NCBI GenBank assembly: GCA_013115135.1
Contig: JABANP010000008.1
Location: 248,001-312,000, forward strand
DNA length: 64,000 nucleotides
Reading direction: 5' to 3'
Origin: Perkinsus olseni
Taxonomy: Eukaryota; Perkinsozoa; Perkinsida; Perkinsidae
Shown here: one piece after another, positions 1 through 10,861 of the stretch
Numbering within the stretch: the first letter of the stretch is position 1
Layout: each line of letters opens with the position of its first letter
Made by a program: the position numbers and the translations under genes
Notes under the pieces: generated by a model
The model's database searches: none
The model's input: the letters and a program-made list of their open reading frames with translations, nothing else
What the model was told of the DNA's origin: nothing

Positions 1-319
1 AGTGGTTCAGATGCCAGCTCCTGTTCCTGGTCGAATAGTTCAGTTTGTGTACTATCGGAGACGTCCATGCGTCTCAGAGTAAAACTCTTGGCATGGCACA
101 CACGTTTCCGAGGCAAGCGAGGATGAAGGAATGGAGTATCTCAGTTATTACGGATGCTACTCGTTGTGAGTGGCGGAAGCTATTCAGGGTTGATAATTGC
201 CTCGGAAGACAAATCACGTTTCTGCTCAGAAGTTGTGCTCGAGTTGAGAGTTTGATGCTGTTACTCGTCCAGGGGCGAGTTTCATCTGCTAGAGAATGGT
301 GATTGGTCACTTGTTGACC
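1..319. other. Upstream region with no supported gene
   Basis: Short open frames occur on both strands but none resembles a known protein and none continues into a recognisable exon. The region lies directly upstream of the OSCP1 start, so it probably holds its promoter and 5' UTR, or the 3' end of a gene beyond the window edge. Confidence 0.4.
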
Positions 320-2389
320 ATGCCGATGGTTGTCATCAATATGGGAGGTGAAATGATGTACTATGGGCTCTCGGGGGCACTCTATGGGTTTGCTGCTAAT
401 CGTTAGCGCATATACTATCGTTATCAGCCTTCGAAATTTTATAATTCCGCGATCTCAGCGTATATTAGTCACATCCGAAAGAGCAAATCCGTGTTTTGGA
501 TGTATGTGTACATCTCTGGGCGAACACTCGAAAACACACAGAAGATGTTGGAGCCGAATTTTGGCCACAGACTCGGGTTCAGATTTGAATTGCGAAATTC
601 GCGACATTTTGAACGCTCTGAGGTATCGACAAGCCGATGGGCGCCAAGTTCGTCAGCTGTTGTACTCGAATATGAAGGCGATCTCTCAAGTGGAGCTCGA
701 AGTCACATCAAGGAGTTCAGTGTTTGAGTCGTCTAGGTACATACTAAACCAGCGGCTGGTGGCCCAGAGTATCCCCTCTGCAAAGAAGCGGAAAGTCCTG
801 AGTGATGTTATACGTGCTATGTTTGAAAAGTAGTTGAACGTGAGGCGTGAGTTTGAGCGGGAGGGTCCTCGTTCAGATCTTTTATGAAGGAGATGTTGGT
901 CCCCCAGGAAATGTGAGCTTGGGTAGTCCTCCTGTCTCAGACATCCTCAGGTACTCCATGCGGTCACTGCGTCAACTGTTTGAGCGGCTAGTGCATAGCT
1001 CTATAATGAGGCTCAACGCACTGAGCATGGATAAACTCTTCGACCTAGTGTCTATGGGACTGAAACTACAGGTTATAACGGGGGGTTCAGTAGTAGCCAG
1101 GGCGTCTGTTATGCGTAAAATATACTACTTAGACAGTGCGCTGTGGACGGTCCGAGGAGATGGTGATGGTGACGATGAATCACATTGATGGCATGATACA
1201 GCTCGTGAAGGATGATGAAGAAGTGGGAGAGGCTCCTGAGCGAGGTTGAGCTACAATCTCAGGCCCTGCAACGAATAGACCAGACTGTTTTCTGTCTAAA
1301 AAGTAGGTAGTAATGTGTACGCCTCCAGACTTGCTCGTTTATGTACTTACAACAAGCTGTCCACCAGTGACTTCAATACCCTGCGCCAAACGGTTCTGCA
1401 AAACTTAAATCACCGGAGGGTACAGCAATGGGAAAGCACATGGTTTCGGTCGTAACTCGTCTCAGGCGAAGATATCCACTTTCCTGCAAGAAGGCCTGCA
1501 AGGGTCTGATGCGTCATTACGGGTCGACAGTACCGGAGTGCTGCCTTTTGGATACGCTAGACCAGGTCAGTGTGGGTATCCAATCTGGAAGGCCGCGGGG
1601 AGAATTATTGGAGTAGGGAAGCTGAAGGAGTATCGCGGGAATAATGTTGTGCGTGAGGAGGTGCTGGACATTACCGGAAGATCCGACTGGAGGTATTAAC
1701 TCGCGGATGGCGACAGTGATTCATTGGACAGCGACTTGGGCTCTAGTTGATGTTGGTTGGCTGTATTGCTCGACATCAGGGGTCCACAAGGTGTAGAACG
1801 AGTTCAGTGGGGTGTTGATAGAGAATGGTTTCAACTGGGCACCGACATGTACTCCACTGCCAAAGATGACAGTGCATCGGAGATGGAAAGACAGTAGTCA
1901 ATCCCGACTTCATGAGCGCATCGATTCTCCGGTATAGGGAGAAAGAGGGTGCTGTCCAGGAGCCAGCTCGGACGCTTGCACCTGAGGTACTTCGCAGGTA
2001 CTACTGGGTGGTCACTCGTGGGTGAGGAATGTCAGGTTGCCTCGAGAGTAGCGAAGGCTGAGCTGTCGGTGTTGGCGAATCTAATAGCGGCGCCGTCGGA
2101 GCAGGGAGCGGAGCAGAAGTTCACGCTGCGACTATTCGAAGACACTGAGATCTGTGGTCCTGCGGAGGAAGTTGAATCGTCGGACGAGGAAATACAGGAG
2201 GAGACCGAGACGATCTCAGCTTCTGCTGCAACCAGGTGCCCTTGGCGGATTGAGTATGATAATGTGAGGCCTGGTCCGAGTAGGTCCTACAGGGAGACTC
2301 TGAAGGGTCTTGAAGACGATCTGGATAAAGCTCTCGGTGTGAATAACGAACCCCATGCTGAGGATGATGATCTCCTCGACCTATTGTGA
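320..2389 (+). CDS. OSCP1: OSCP1 (organic solute carrier partner 1 / NOR1 family), multi-exon
   Basis: OSCP1 is a conserved protein of ciliated eukaryotes linked to cilia and to membrane transport. Exon 1 (320-357) encodes a start with the family's MGGEM motif. Exon 2 (737-829) encodes YILNQRLVAQSIPSAKKRKV. Exon 3 (877-912) and exon 4 (from 951) follow; exon 4 reads SMRSLRQLFERLVHSSIMRL and then MDKLFDLVSMGLK. Later exons carry NHIDGMIQLV (about 1175), LRQTVLQNLNHRRVQQW (about 1387) and, from 1949, AKAELSVLANLI and a C-terminus ending DDDLLDLL, like the family's DDLLAMMDEL. The order and spacing of blocks match the whole family from end to end. Introns read by joining codons are 358-736 (379 nt), 830-876 (47 nt) and 913-950 (38 nt). 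The internal exons between 1080 and 1950 are less exactly placed. The kinesin gene begins about 80 bp downstream on the same strand. Confidence 0.9.
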
Positions 2390-2469
2390 GCATGCATCAT
2401 GATCTCTCCTGTAGTGATAGCGTCTTGAGTTCTGAGGTAGACGTGTGCATACCGGGTGGCTTGGATAGG

Positions 2470-5400
2470 CTGGTCCCGGCTTTCATGATTGGATGTCTAG
2501 TAGGAGTCGTAGCTGTCCGTACCTGCGTGCGAGTGAGGCCTCTGCTTCTAGCGGAAGTCGATGCTGGATGCGAGCCCTGTGTTGACGTAGTTTCTGTGGG
2601 CAAGGACGGGGAGGATGGGTACCACTGTAGCCAGGCATGCCAGCACTGATGTGTGATAGGTCGGCTGCCTTCCAGCTGGCAGTCAGGCAGCCAGGCAGAG
2701 ACCCTAGTAGCCCGCCGGAGCTTATACGTTTCCACTGCTGCCTGGGGGCCAAAATAGTACGCAGAAACAGGTAGTGTCAACGCATGAATAAGTTCATTAG
2801 CGACCGTTCATGTAGTCCTTGCGCCCGACTCTAGGTGTTCGAAAGGTGCGGGGTTCGCGATATGCTCCATGCGGTGTTGGAGGGATATAGAGCCGCGGTC
2901 ATGGCCTATGGCCAAACTGGAAGTGGAAAGACACATACGATGATAGGCGATCCATCTAGGTGAGGCAAACCCGACCGGCGTGCAGGGGTATCTCCACCGT
3001 CGTAGTGGCGATATGGGAGGGTTGATACATAACTGCGCCAAGGACCTCTTCAGGCTGATCAAGGAACTTGGTAGTGACAGGGGCTCTGGGGGCGAATCGC
3101 TCCTGGTGGGTCGGTGGCGGTTTCGGGTTATCGAATGAATTGACAGGTCTCGATGTAACTGTCCGCGCGTCCTTTCTGGAGCTGTATAATGAGAGGCTCA
3201 ATGATCTTCTGGTATCTCCGATTGATGATCTAGGGAGGACCAGAGGAGGACTGCCATCGACCACTGCTGCGCCGTCACCATCAACCGAACCAGCTCCGTG
3301 TCCGGTGTAAGGGGAGAGGGATCGGTCTGATCGTGGCAAGGAGGAGGTGGATGCGCCGGGGTAGTCGGCTATACCACTGACCAGAGACTGTTATACTCGG
3401 CAGCCGTGTTTTCGCGGCCTCGTGAGCTATAGGAATGCCGTCCAGAAGGGACTGAATGCGGAAGAATACCAAATCGTCCGTACCGACCGGCTAAACCCCA
3501 TCACCCTTCAGGTAATGAGCGAAATTCCTTTTATGTATCGGGCCTACGGAAGGTCGACTGTGAGAGTGCCGCAGATGTTCTGACGCTTGTCGCTGAAGGG
3601 ACGGCGAATCGACAGGTGTACGGCCACGAGCTCAATAGGCACAGCTCGAGGTATCGCTGGGACGCATGGCGGCTTAGCTCTCAGGCATCTACCAATTCTC
3701 GGCATCCTATCGTAAAGGGTGTGTGAGGAACAGTTGTCATGTGTTTTGGCAGATCGCATTGCCTCTTCTCAATATTCCTTTCCAACGGGGGAAAGCTGAC
3801 CTTCGCCGATCTTGCTGGTTCAGAGAGGCTCAAAGTCTCGCGTGAGTGGCTCACCGCCGGCGGGGCTACTGGAGATCTCCGAACTCCTCAGGAACAGAAG
3901 CTCAGCATAGAAAGGAGACACAATCGATCAACAAGAGCCTCCTCGCCCTGGGGAAGGTCATCAATGCCCTTAGCCCAGCAGGCCGAGTGTAGTGATAGAA
4001 GTGCGATTGGATCGCACTATGCCGTATACAGTGTTAGGAAGTTCGTCGGGGCCTCGAGAAGGGTCCCCGTCGGAGCCAATCGCCTCAGCTGCTGCCATTC
4101 ATGTGCCGTACAGGGACAGCAAGCTAACGCAGATACTGGCAGACTCTTTGGGCGGAAAAGGCCTCGCGATGATAATCTGCACCGTGAGCCCGGTAGGGTA
4201 ATGTGGCGAATTCAGCGGCGCAGGACTATGCCTGGGAGCGGCCCGATTCGTGACCTCGGTTATGCCTCTTCTGTATCATTAGGCCAAGAGAAACTACGCC
4301 GAAACTGTACATGTGCTCCAGTATGCACTCAAGGCGATGAGCATATGTAATGTACCATCACGGTTGATGAGCGGACTACGAGCCGTGACCGGCCCCTGTC
4401 GATGCTGGCGTTAACGCTGAAACCGAGAAGTGAGTAATACCAACCCGTCTTTCCTTGAGCGAGCTCAGTCAGGATTCTGGAATCCATGCGATCGGAGGTG
4501 GCCAGACTGCGAGCAGAGAATCTCGGGTTCAAGTCGAAGAATCGGGCTCTAGAGCGGATGCTGGGCAAGGTCTCCGGCAGTAGTCAGGCCTCGGCAGCTG
4601 GGAGTACATCTTTGCCGCCAATTTGTGCGTCAGCAAAGGAAAAAAGGTAGTAATCCATCAGGGTGATTGCATGCGGGTGGCCCGGGTCCCCCAGAATAGC
4701 CCAGCGTCACAACGATAGGCCTTCGGTTCTCTCGGATTCATTACAGGGAGCAACTCAGCTATCTTCAACGTCGTGTTCCTCGGCTCAAGCACGGTCGTCC
4801 AGCAAACCCAGCACGTTCAGCCTACCTCCGATACACAATCAGAATAACAAAACGCAGCGTGCGATGAGCGTCTTCTCGGGTCCTGGCATATCGCGGGATG
4901 CTAGCTGGAAGACTCTTCAAAGGTAGTAAGTCATAGTCGCGTGGATCGCGGCACACGTCCACCTCGATACATTGCGGTAATTTGGCAGTTACTCTGTCGG
5001 CCTCTCAGAGTCAGATGCAGCATGGTCGAGCTCAGGATCCCGGTCCTCGAGCAGTTATGGTGGGAACGCTGTGAAACCGGGGGTGATAAATCACCGGCAT
5101 GCCGAGAACCCGAGACGCTCCTAAGCCGATCATCACTGCCTTTATCGTAGTCAGTCCTCAAAAAATCCGCAGTGGAAGTGAAACTGAGGCCGGTTGTTGA
5201 AAAGCTCCTCGGAGACCTGGAGAGGAGGCGCCCAGCAGAATGGCGATGCAACTTTGCTGCGGTGGCCCTTCAGATAGGTCCGTTGGTGATACCTCCATCT
5301 TCTGTAGAAGTCGGGCCGCAGATTCTGACGGCGATATTACCGATGCAGAACCGAGTGCCATGGAAATGAATGAGGGGCTTTTAGCGGCTTCCCCGGGGGC

Positions 5401-5769
5401 AGGAGGACAGCGTTCCGTTATGGCGGACATCACGCAGATCTCTGGAGGCTGTGGAGGGGCGCCTTTGGACTCTTCGTCCCGGGGTGTATCTGAGGAGAGG
5501 CTCAGCAGCACGATGAGTGAAGACTCGCTCGTCGATTGGCGGAGGTGATCAAGTTTGATCAGTTCAGTTGATGGATTCGTGCTCGCAGAGGACATGATGA
5601 GGGAACTGCCGACGGAGAAGCGCCTTCAATGGATGACTCTGCCCGACACCGCGGGATGGAGGCCGTGGCGGATGAGGAGATTTCTGGGAGAGAATCTCCC
5701 AGGATTGAAGAGTGTGCCTTGATACAGGACTCCCTCGATGTGGCCATGAGCAAGCTGTTGCAGCGGTGA
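2470..5769 (+). CDS. Kinesin motor protein, N-terminal motor, multi-exon
   Basis: Microtubule motor ATPase. The first exon carries the kinesin opening CVRVRPLL (about 2520-2545). Exon 2835-2959 carries the P-loop GQTGSGKT (2910-2933). A 46-nt intron (2960-3005) follows, then [17 protein letters not shown] and the [15 protein letters not shown] block (about 3170-3212). The NRHSSR / SHCLFSIFL switch I region is split by an intron ending about 3752. DLAGSERL (switch II) lies near 3808, [20 protein letters not shown] near 3917-3975, and [20 protein letters not shown] near 4100-4160. The motor ends about 4345 with [16 protein letters not shown] coiled-coil-like stalk (about 4485-4650) and a low-complexity acidic tail follow. 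The final exon ends [10 protein letters not shown] with TGA at 5767-5769. The start is uncertain; a Met near 2488 is one candidate. The kinesin subfamily cannot be assigned from the sequence. Confidence 0.88.
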
Positions 5770-5861
5770 TGGTGTTGATCTCCGCATGAAGACATGTACC
5801 ATACACGATCAGCTCCTTTTATGTACTTTTCTACTTCAACGGTCTATAGTACTGTCGAGTG

Positions 5862-8131
5862 ATGGGAGTGACTCTCGATCGTCATCTTGAAGCCTCTTGA
5901 GCCACCGGGCTCCGCCTTGTTATATGATTTCCATATCATGGCTGACCAGGGTCGTCCTTTCTGAGGCTTCCAGTAGGGCATACTACTGGGGGATAGTGGC
6001 CTGCAGATCATTCTGTTTCGAGAAAAACGGACCTTCATATTCAAGAAGGCCACTCCTCTGGAGAACACCGAGAAGCTAAGAGGGAAAGGTAGTGAGTGGG
6101 CGAGACGCTCCGCTAGTCTGCTATGGTGTCCGGGACAGATCCTGAAGAACACTGGCCTCCGGGCAATAGGGCTGGAGATTTGCAACTGCCATCAAAGCTG
6201 AATAGGAAGCTTTCTGTTTACAATTCGCGCCACACGTGTGGGAGGTGAGGAGCTGCCGCTGCCTACCGTCCTGCCTTTCTTCGCCATCAGGAAGCGTTCC
6301 ACAGTTCTTATGATCACACAAGGTGATAGGCATAAGCCGATCCTCACTCTCGACCGCGAGGAGTTCGAAGGTGTCATGGCCGCCAGAGAGGAGGTGGAGA
6401 AGGAGATCGTCAACTTCGGTAAGAAGCTGTGACCTCGCATGCACAGAAGATTGCAGTTTCCGTGTGCTGATCACCGAGTTGTGTGCAGAAGTGCATCGGA
6501 ACGATGAGTGGTCATTCGAACGACATTGCCCGTATTTTATTGCGTAGGTGCCAGCTTCTCAGTTCTTGTCTTGATGTATGCAGAGGCTCTTCGTCGGCAC
6601 ATGGCGGAGAATGGCACCCTTTAGCGTCCTCACGCTCGGCATCCTCTCTACCAATCACCGGCAGTTCTCACGATGCGAGAGCTCGAAGGACTGGCGGCAA
6701 GAGAAACGGGTTTCGATCTATGCTATGGGGTCGGTTGGGCCTGAGCTCGAGCGAGCTAGGCGAGGAGCACAGCGATTGTCGTTCTTGCCGGATGAACGAT
6801 GGGCTCGTGTGACTCTGGGCGACGGATTCGGCGGGGCTGTGACCGAAGACGGCAAGGCCTGGCTGTGGAGGAAGCGTAGCGGCAATGGGAAGAATGGCAA
6901 CAGCGCCGCAGTGGTGAAACCTATCCCGCTGCCTCGAGGGGTACGGGCGGTCGATATTCAGTCCTCAAAGACAGCACTGTGGCTCCTAGGGGACGACGGC
7001 CGAGTATACGTCGTCCAGAACGTTGTCGCCACGGGTGCCAGGAACTCGATAAGCATGTGCCCAGGGTTTCCGGAGGGCGTCAAATTCTCGGAGATAGCTG
7101 TGAGTGCTGCTCACTTTGTAGGCCTCGATCAGGAGGGCGGGGTATGGTGTTTTGGTGACAACACTAGAGGGCAGTGTGGGGCGGACCCTTCTATCCAGGC
7201 GATGCTCGGAGGGGCGCTGCGAGGGTCGCTTTCTCGGTAAAAGAAGGGTCGGTACGTTCGAGAGCCGAGGGGTGTAAAAATAGCAGCCGGCGACTACCAT
7301 ACCATAGTGTTGGATGACAATGGCGAGGTTTGGACATGGGGAGATGACACCCTTTTGCAGCTCGGCCATGGGGACACGAGGTAGGCATCGCAGCTGCTCT
7401 TCAGCCTTCGTCGTAGTCGAATGATGCCCTTTTTCATGGGCAGGTGGGCCCCGAGCAATGCGTCGTCAAAGCTCCCCGGGGAGAGCATGAAAGAAAAGAA
7501 GCCGCCCTCTGGGACATCAGCCTCCCGGCCTCTGGTAACATACGAGCCGTTCGAGACCCACTTGAGGTTCACACCTACCAAGATTGCTGATGTTCCCACG
7601 GACTTTGACCAGCAGCACACGCAGGAGCTTTAGCCACTAATGTGGGACCCTAGTCAGCCTCCACCTCCCTTACACATAGCCTGATGACCTTGAGCTGAGT
7701 TGAAGAGATCCGTGGTTTCAGAAATCTGGACTTGCCCCTGAAGGGATCTTTGCTGGTCCTAGTACATCATTCCTTGTTATCAACGACACCCCCTACGATC
7801 ACATACCGCACGATGAGCATCAGGACGCCGTCTATGCCTGCGGGGACAACGAGAGAGGCCAGTGTGGGAGGAGCTTTGCAGGTGGGACTGGAACATCTTC
7901 AGCGGCCTACGAGACTTCAGTCCTCAGTATCCGCAACAGACGTTTATGCGGGTCCGACTCCCTAAGCGGATCCAGGTCCAAATGCTGCGGTGCAGCAGTG
8001 GCCACTGTGCGGCGTGGGTTCGGAGGGTCGGGCATACTCTCGGCGGTCCTGACGAGGGGCCTGTCAGGGATTGGGGTATATATACTTGGGGGGAGAACAC
8101 TGCTGGAAAGGTGAGTCACGAGGGGTATTAA
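5862..8131 (+). CDS. RCC1-repeat (beta-propeller) protein, multi-exon
   Basis: RCC1 repeats form a seven-bladed propeller used by guanine-exchange factors and other regulators. Exon-sized segments show the characteristic repeats: GDGFGGAVTEDGKAWLW (about 6820-6870), SAAHFVGLDQEGGVWCFGDN then RGQCG (about 7108-7180), AAGDYHTIVLDDNGEVWTWG followed by QLGHGDTR (about 7280-7383), VYACGDNERGQCG (about 7834-7873), and a final CSSGHCAAWVRR ... GIYTWGENTAGKVS (about 7990-8118). TAA is at 8129-8131. Upstream segments at 6001-6088 and about 6263-6420 look coding (for example LDREEFEGVMAAREEVEKE), but I cannot show that they belong to the same gene. The 5' end is therefore tentative. Which RCC1 family member this is cannot be told. 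Confidence 0.72.
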
Positions 8132-8723
8132 TTTCTTTGTGCTTTCGCTGGTCCATCCCTGGGCTCGCTCTTCTCATTCATCAGTTTCGAGCTTCTCTTG
8201 CGAACCCTCCAATTCTGGCCATTTGCCAGCTCAGGCTCATGAAACTTTCGTGATGGAAGTCATGATGGTGGTATTAGGTTTCCACGACCAGACGTCACAG
8301 AGATGTGGTCATACCACCTCTTGATGTCACTAAGAACTTTCCTCGTGGTGCGGCTCGGTGGCTGGCCGTTGGTCCTCATGGAACAGCGGTCATCGTGAGC
8401 GAGTTGGTGAGCCCAAGCACTGCAGAGTTTGAATCCAGGGAATAGTCCGAGCGTACGATTCAATCTGTCTCTCCACATGAGTGTACCATGTATCTATCAG
8501 TGAACAATTGCCATTCCTTCATCGGCGTTCCGTACTAGTGCCGATGATGCACATGAGCTCGCCGAGGTTACTGGTGTATCGCCTAGTCTCGGCGACTCTC
8601 GTCGTTCGTGATTCGTCACAGTGTTTCCCTGATTGTCGGCTCGTCGTTTTATCGGGGGTCGCTATACGGTTTGCTTCAGTCTCGCGCGAGCTGTCGTCTT
8701 AGTGGTTTCCCTCCGGTTCGTCG
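8132..8723. other. Intergenic region
   Basis: No exon-like segment resembling a known protein was found on either strand. It separates the RCC1-repeat gene from the SMARCD gene, both on the + strand, and is pyrimidine-rich before the SMARCD ATG. Confidence 0.4.
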
Positions 8724-10696
8724 ATGTCAGCCGTCGATGCTGTCGGTGCGGTGGATAACGCAGTGCTGCAAGCCGTAACGTCGGGCTCTCCATTCTCGCT
8801 GAGGAACGTCTACTCGTGGAGAACCATTAAGTACCTGCAGAAGCCGTTTGGTTCTCAGGCGGAGACACTGCCATCAACTTCCTCTACTAAGGGTTTCTTG
8901 GAGGCGTATCGAGCGGTGGTGAATGCTGATGCCGAGCTTGCCACAGCGGTGGGTGACAGGCAAGCACTCTACCGGAACACCGTAGAGATGGGAACTGGTC
9001 GCAGTGTGGCATGGACTGGAGTGAGGGGCCAGGTAACTGGGTCGGTTTACGGATGGCTCCGATTGAGTTACTCTCTCAGCTCAGGCCCCACGGAACCCGA
9101 TACTCCGACTGCACATTTGGAATACCACTGATGGGAAGCTGTACCCGGAGGATGCAGCTGAGCGATGGGCATGGTCGGAGGCGGTCCCTCAACACCACGT
9201 TGATTGGTCGAAGGAGTTGTCATGCGGACGATGGACGCTCTTTATAAAGGTATGGAGCTTAGATTCTTGTTCGACCATCTTTGCCGACCGCCCGCTGTCA
9301 TGGCACATTCATGGCACATTCAGTGTCAGCTGCTCTACTGACGAGTTATTTGCTATTTTAGGGAGACGTAGTATCGGATGAGGGATACAGCGTGGGGACC
9401 GCCAATGCTGTCAAGTTCTCGGATGTGGTCGAGAGACTCCTCATTCTGGGATTATCTGACGATACTTCTGAGCACAAGAGCCCTGCTGTGTGGGAGAGGA
9501 ATGCCTGGGGCCCGATACGATGGAGTTCAGCTGAGCCAGGAGGGCACGAGAGTAAGAGTCGCGTCGAAGTCTCGCGACTTGGTGTACTCGGTATGATGAA
9601 CACGCAGTCAGCACTGTCTTCAGGAGCTCGTTCTCAAGTTGGTTTTCTTCATGCGGGACTCCCGGGGATCAATGGTGGAAGTACCGCCGGAGATAGAGAA
9701 GGTCGTCACTGGTAGGCGTCGAATAACGATGCCGACGCTGGTAGGCAGCAGCGGGCCGCTAACCCTGCACGCACACACAAGTCCTTCGGCTCAGATCCGA
9801 TCGCTATGGGGCTACATTCGACGGGAGAACCTCGTCATCGAGAGTGATGCCGGGGACGTCAAATTCAAGCCGGATGCACTTCTTACAGCGGTGAGCCATG
9901 TTCCGAATGGGGCCTGGTGACGACTGGCGATGTTCTCCTTCAATGTGCTACCTTCATTCAGCATCTTTTTCCCGAGGACCTGATGACGACTGGACCAGCG
10001 CCAGTGCGGACTGTGGAAGAGCTCTATGACGCCGCGTCGCGGATGTGCAAGTCTCCGGGCCCTGTGGTTATCAAGCATAGACTAAAGTGAGCTGCTGCCT
10101 GCGCGGCTCACTCGTAGACGAGACCTGTACTCTGCCGTTGTCCTCAGCTTCGACCAGTTCGACCCAACGGCTTCTGAGATGGTCTACACGATACCTGTGG
10201 ATCTTGCTTATTGTGACACACCACTTCAGAATACAACTTGTAATAAAACCGAAGCCGTTCGCAAGGGTCCCTCGGTGACCATGTGGCGCAGGTAGTGAGC
10301 CGACAACGCGAAGGCTGACTCCGTTCCCAGACCTCAAGACCGATGCCTTGTCTGCACTCAAGAGCAGTTGTAACAACGTAGGCACAAGAGAGCTCGTGTG
10401 AATTTCTGTTGGTTGCACTCTGTCGCCTGGCTCAGCTCGTTGTAGCGGCTGACAGGCTAGATTTCATGAAGGCCTTTGCCTCGGACCCGAGAGGCATTTT
10501 AGAGGCGGCATTGGAGGGGCGGCCAGTGGAGCAGGCAGAAGGTCGCGACAAAGAAACTCGGAAGAGGTTGCGCGAGGCCGAGCTACTAGCCTGCGCATCC
10601 CATCTCGTTGCAACAACTATGACTGCGGAGACGTCAGAGACTAGCGCAGAGGAGACTCCGCCCGCCACACGTCTGAGATCGAATCCTCGTCGATGA
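8724..10696 (+). CDS. SMARCD: SWI/SNF complex subunit SMARCD/BAF60 family (SWIB domain), multi-exon
   Basis: Subunit of SWI/SNF-type chromatin remodelling complexes (yeast Swp73/Rsc6). Exon 1 begins at ATG 8724 and ends in RGQ at 9032. A 52-nt intron (9033-9084) joins it to NPILRLHIWNTTDGK, matching the family's LRIFISNT block. GRWTLFIK is spliced to GDVVSDEGYSVG (exon from 9361). ELVLKLVFFMRDSRG with PPEIEKVV (9630-9710) precedes the SWIB core HTSPSAQIRSLWGYIRRENL (about 9770-9832). Further exons give CKSPGPVVIKHRLK (about 10047), LSFDQFDPTASEMVYTIPVD (about 10145-10203) and FMKAFASDPRGILEAAL (10465-10515), which matches the family's FMLSFARDPQGFIND motif. The stop is at 10694-10696. The block order is that of the whole family. 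A disordered acidic and basic protein follows on the same strand. Confidence 0.85.
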
Positions 10697-10861
10697 CACC
10701 TATGGGCACTCGTTGCCTCCTGTATCAAAACCGCTCTTCCTTGGACCCTTGTACACTTGTAACGACTGCTTGGCATTGATGATTGTTCCGTTGAGGATCT
10801 TGTGTTTCTGGAATTCCCGTGAGTGTGTATTCCATCAGGTTTTCGTTCATGATATGGAACC

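Noticed and set aside
2940..2990. A 26-nt intron in the kinesin gene ending at GTGCAG
   Set aside because: Splicing to the TAG at 3005 instead gives a 46-nt intron and the better join [12 protein letters not shown], which matches other introns in size.
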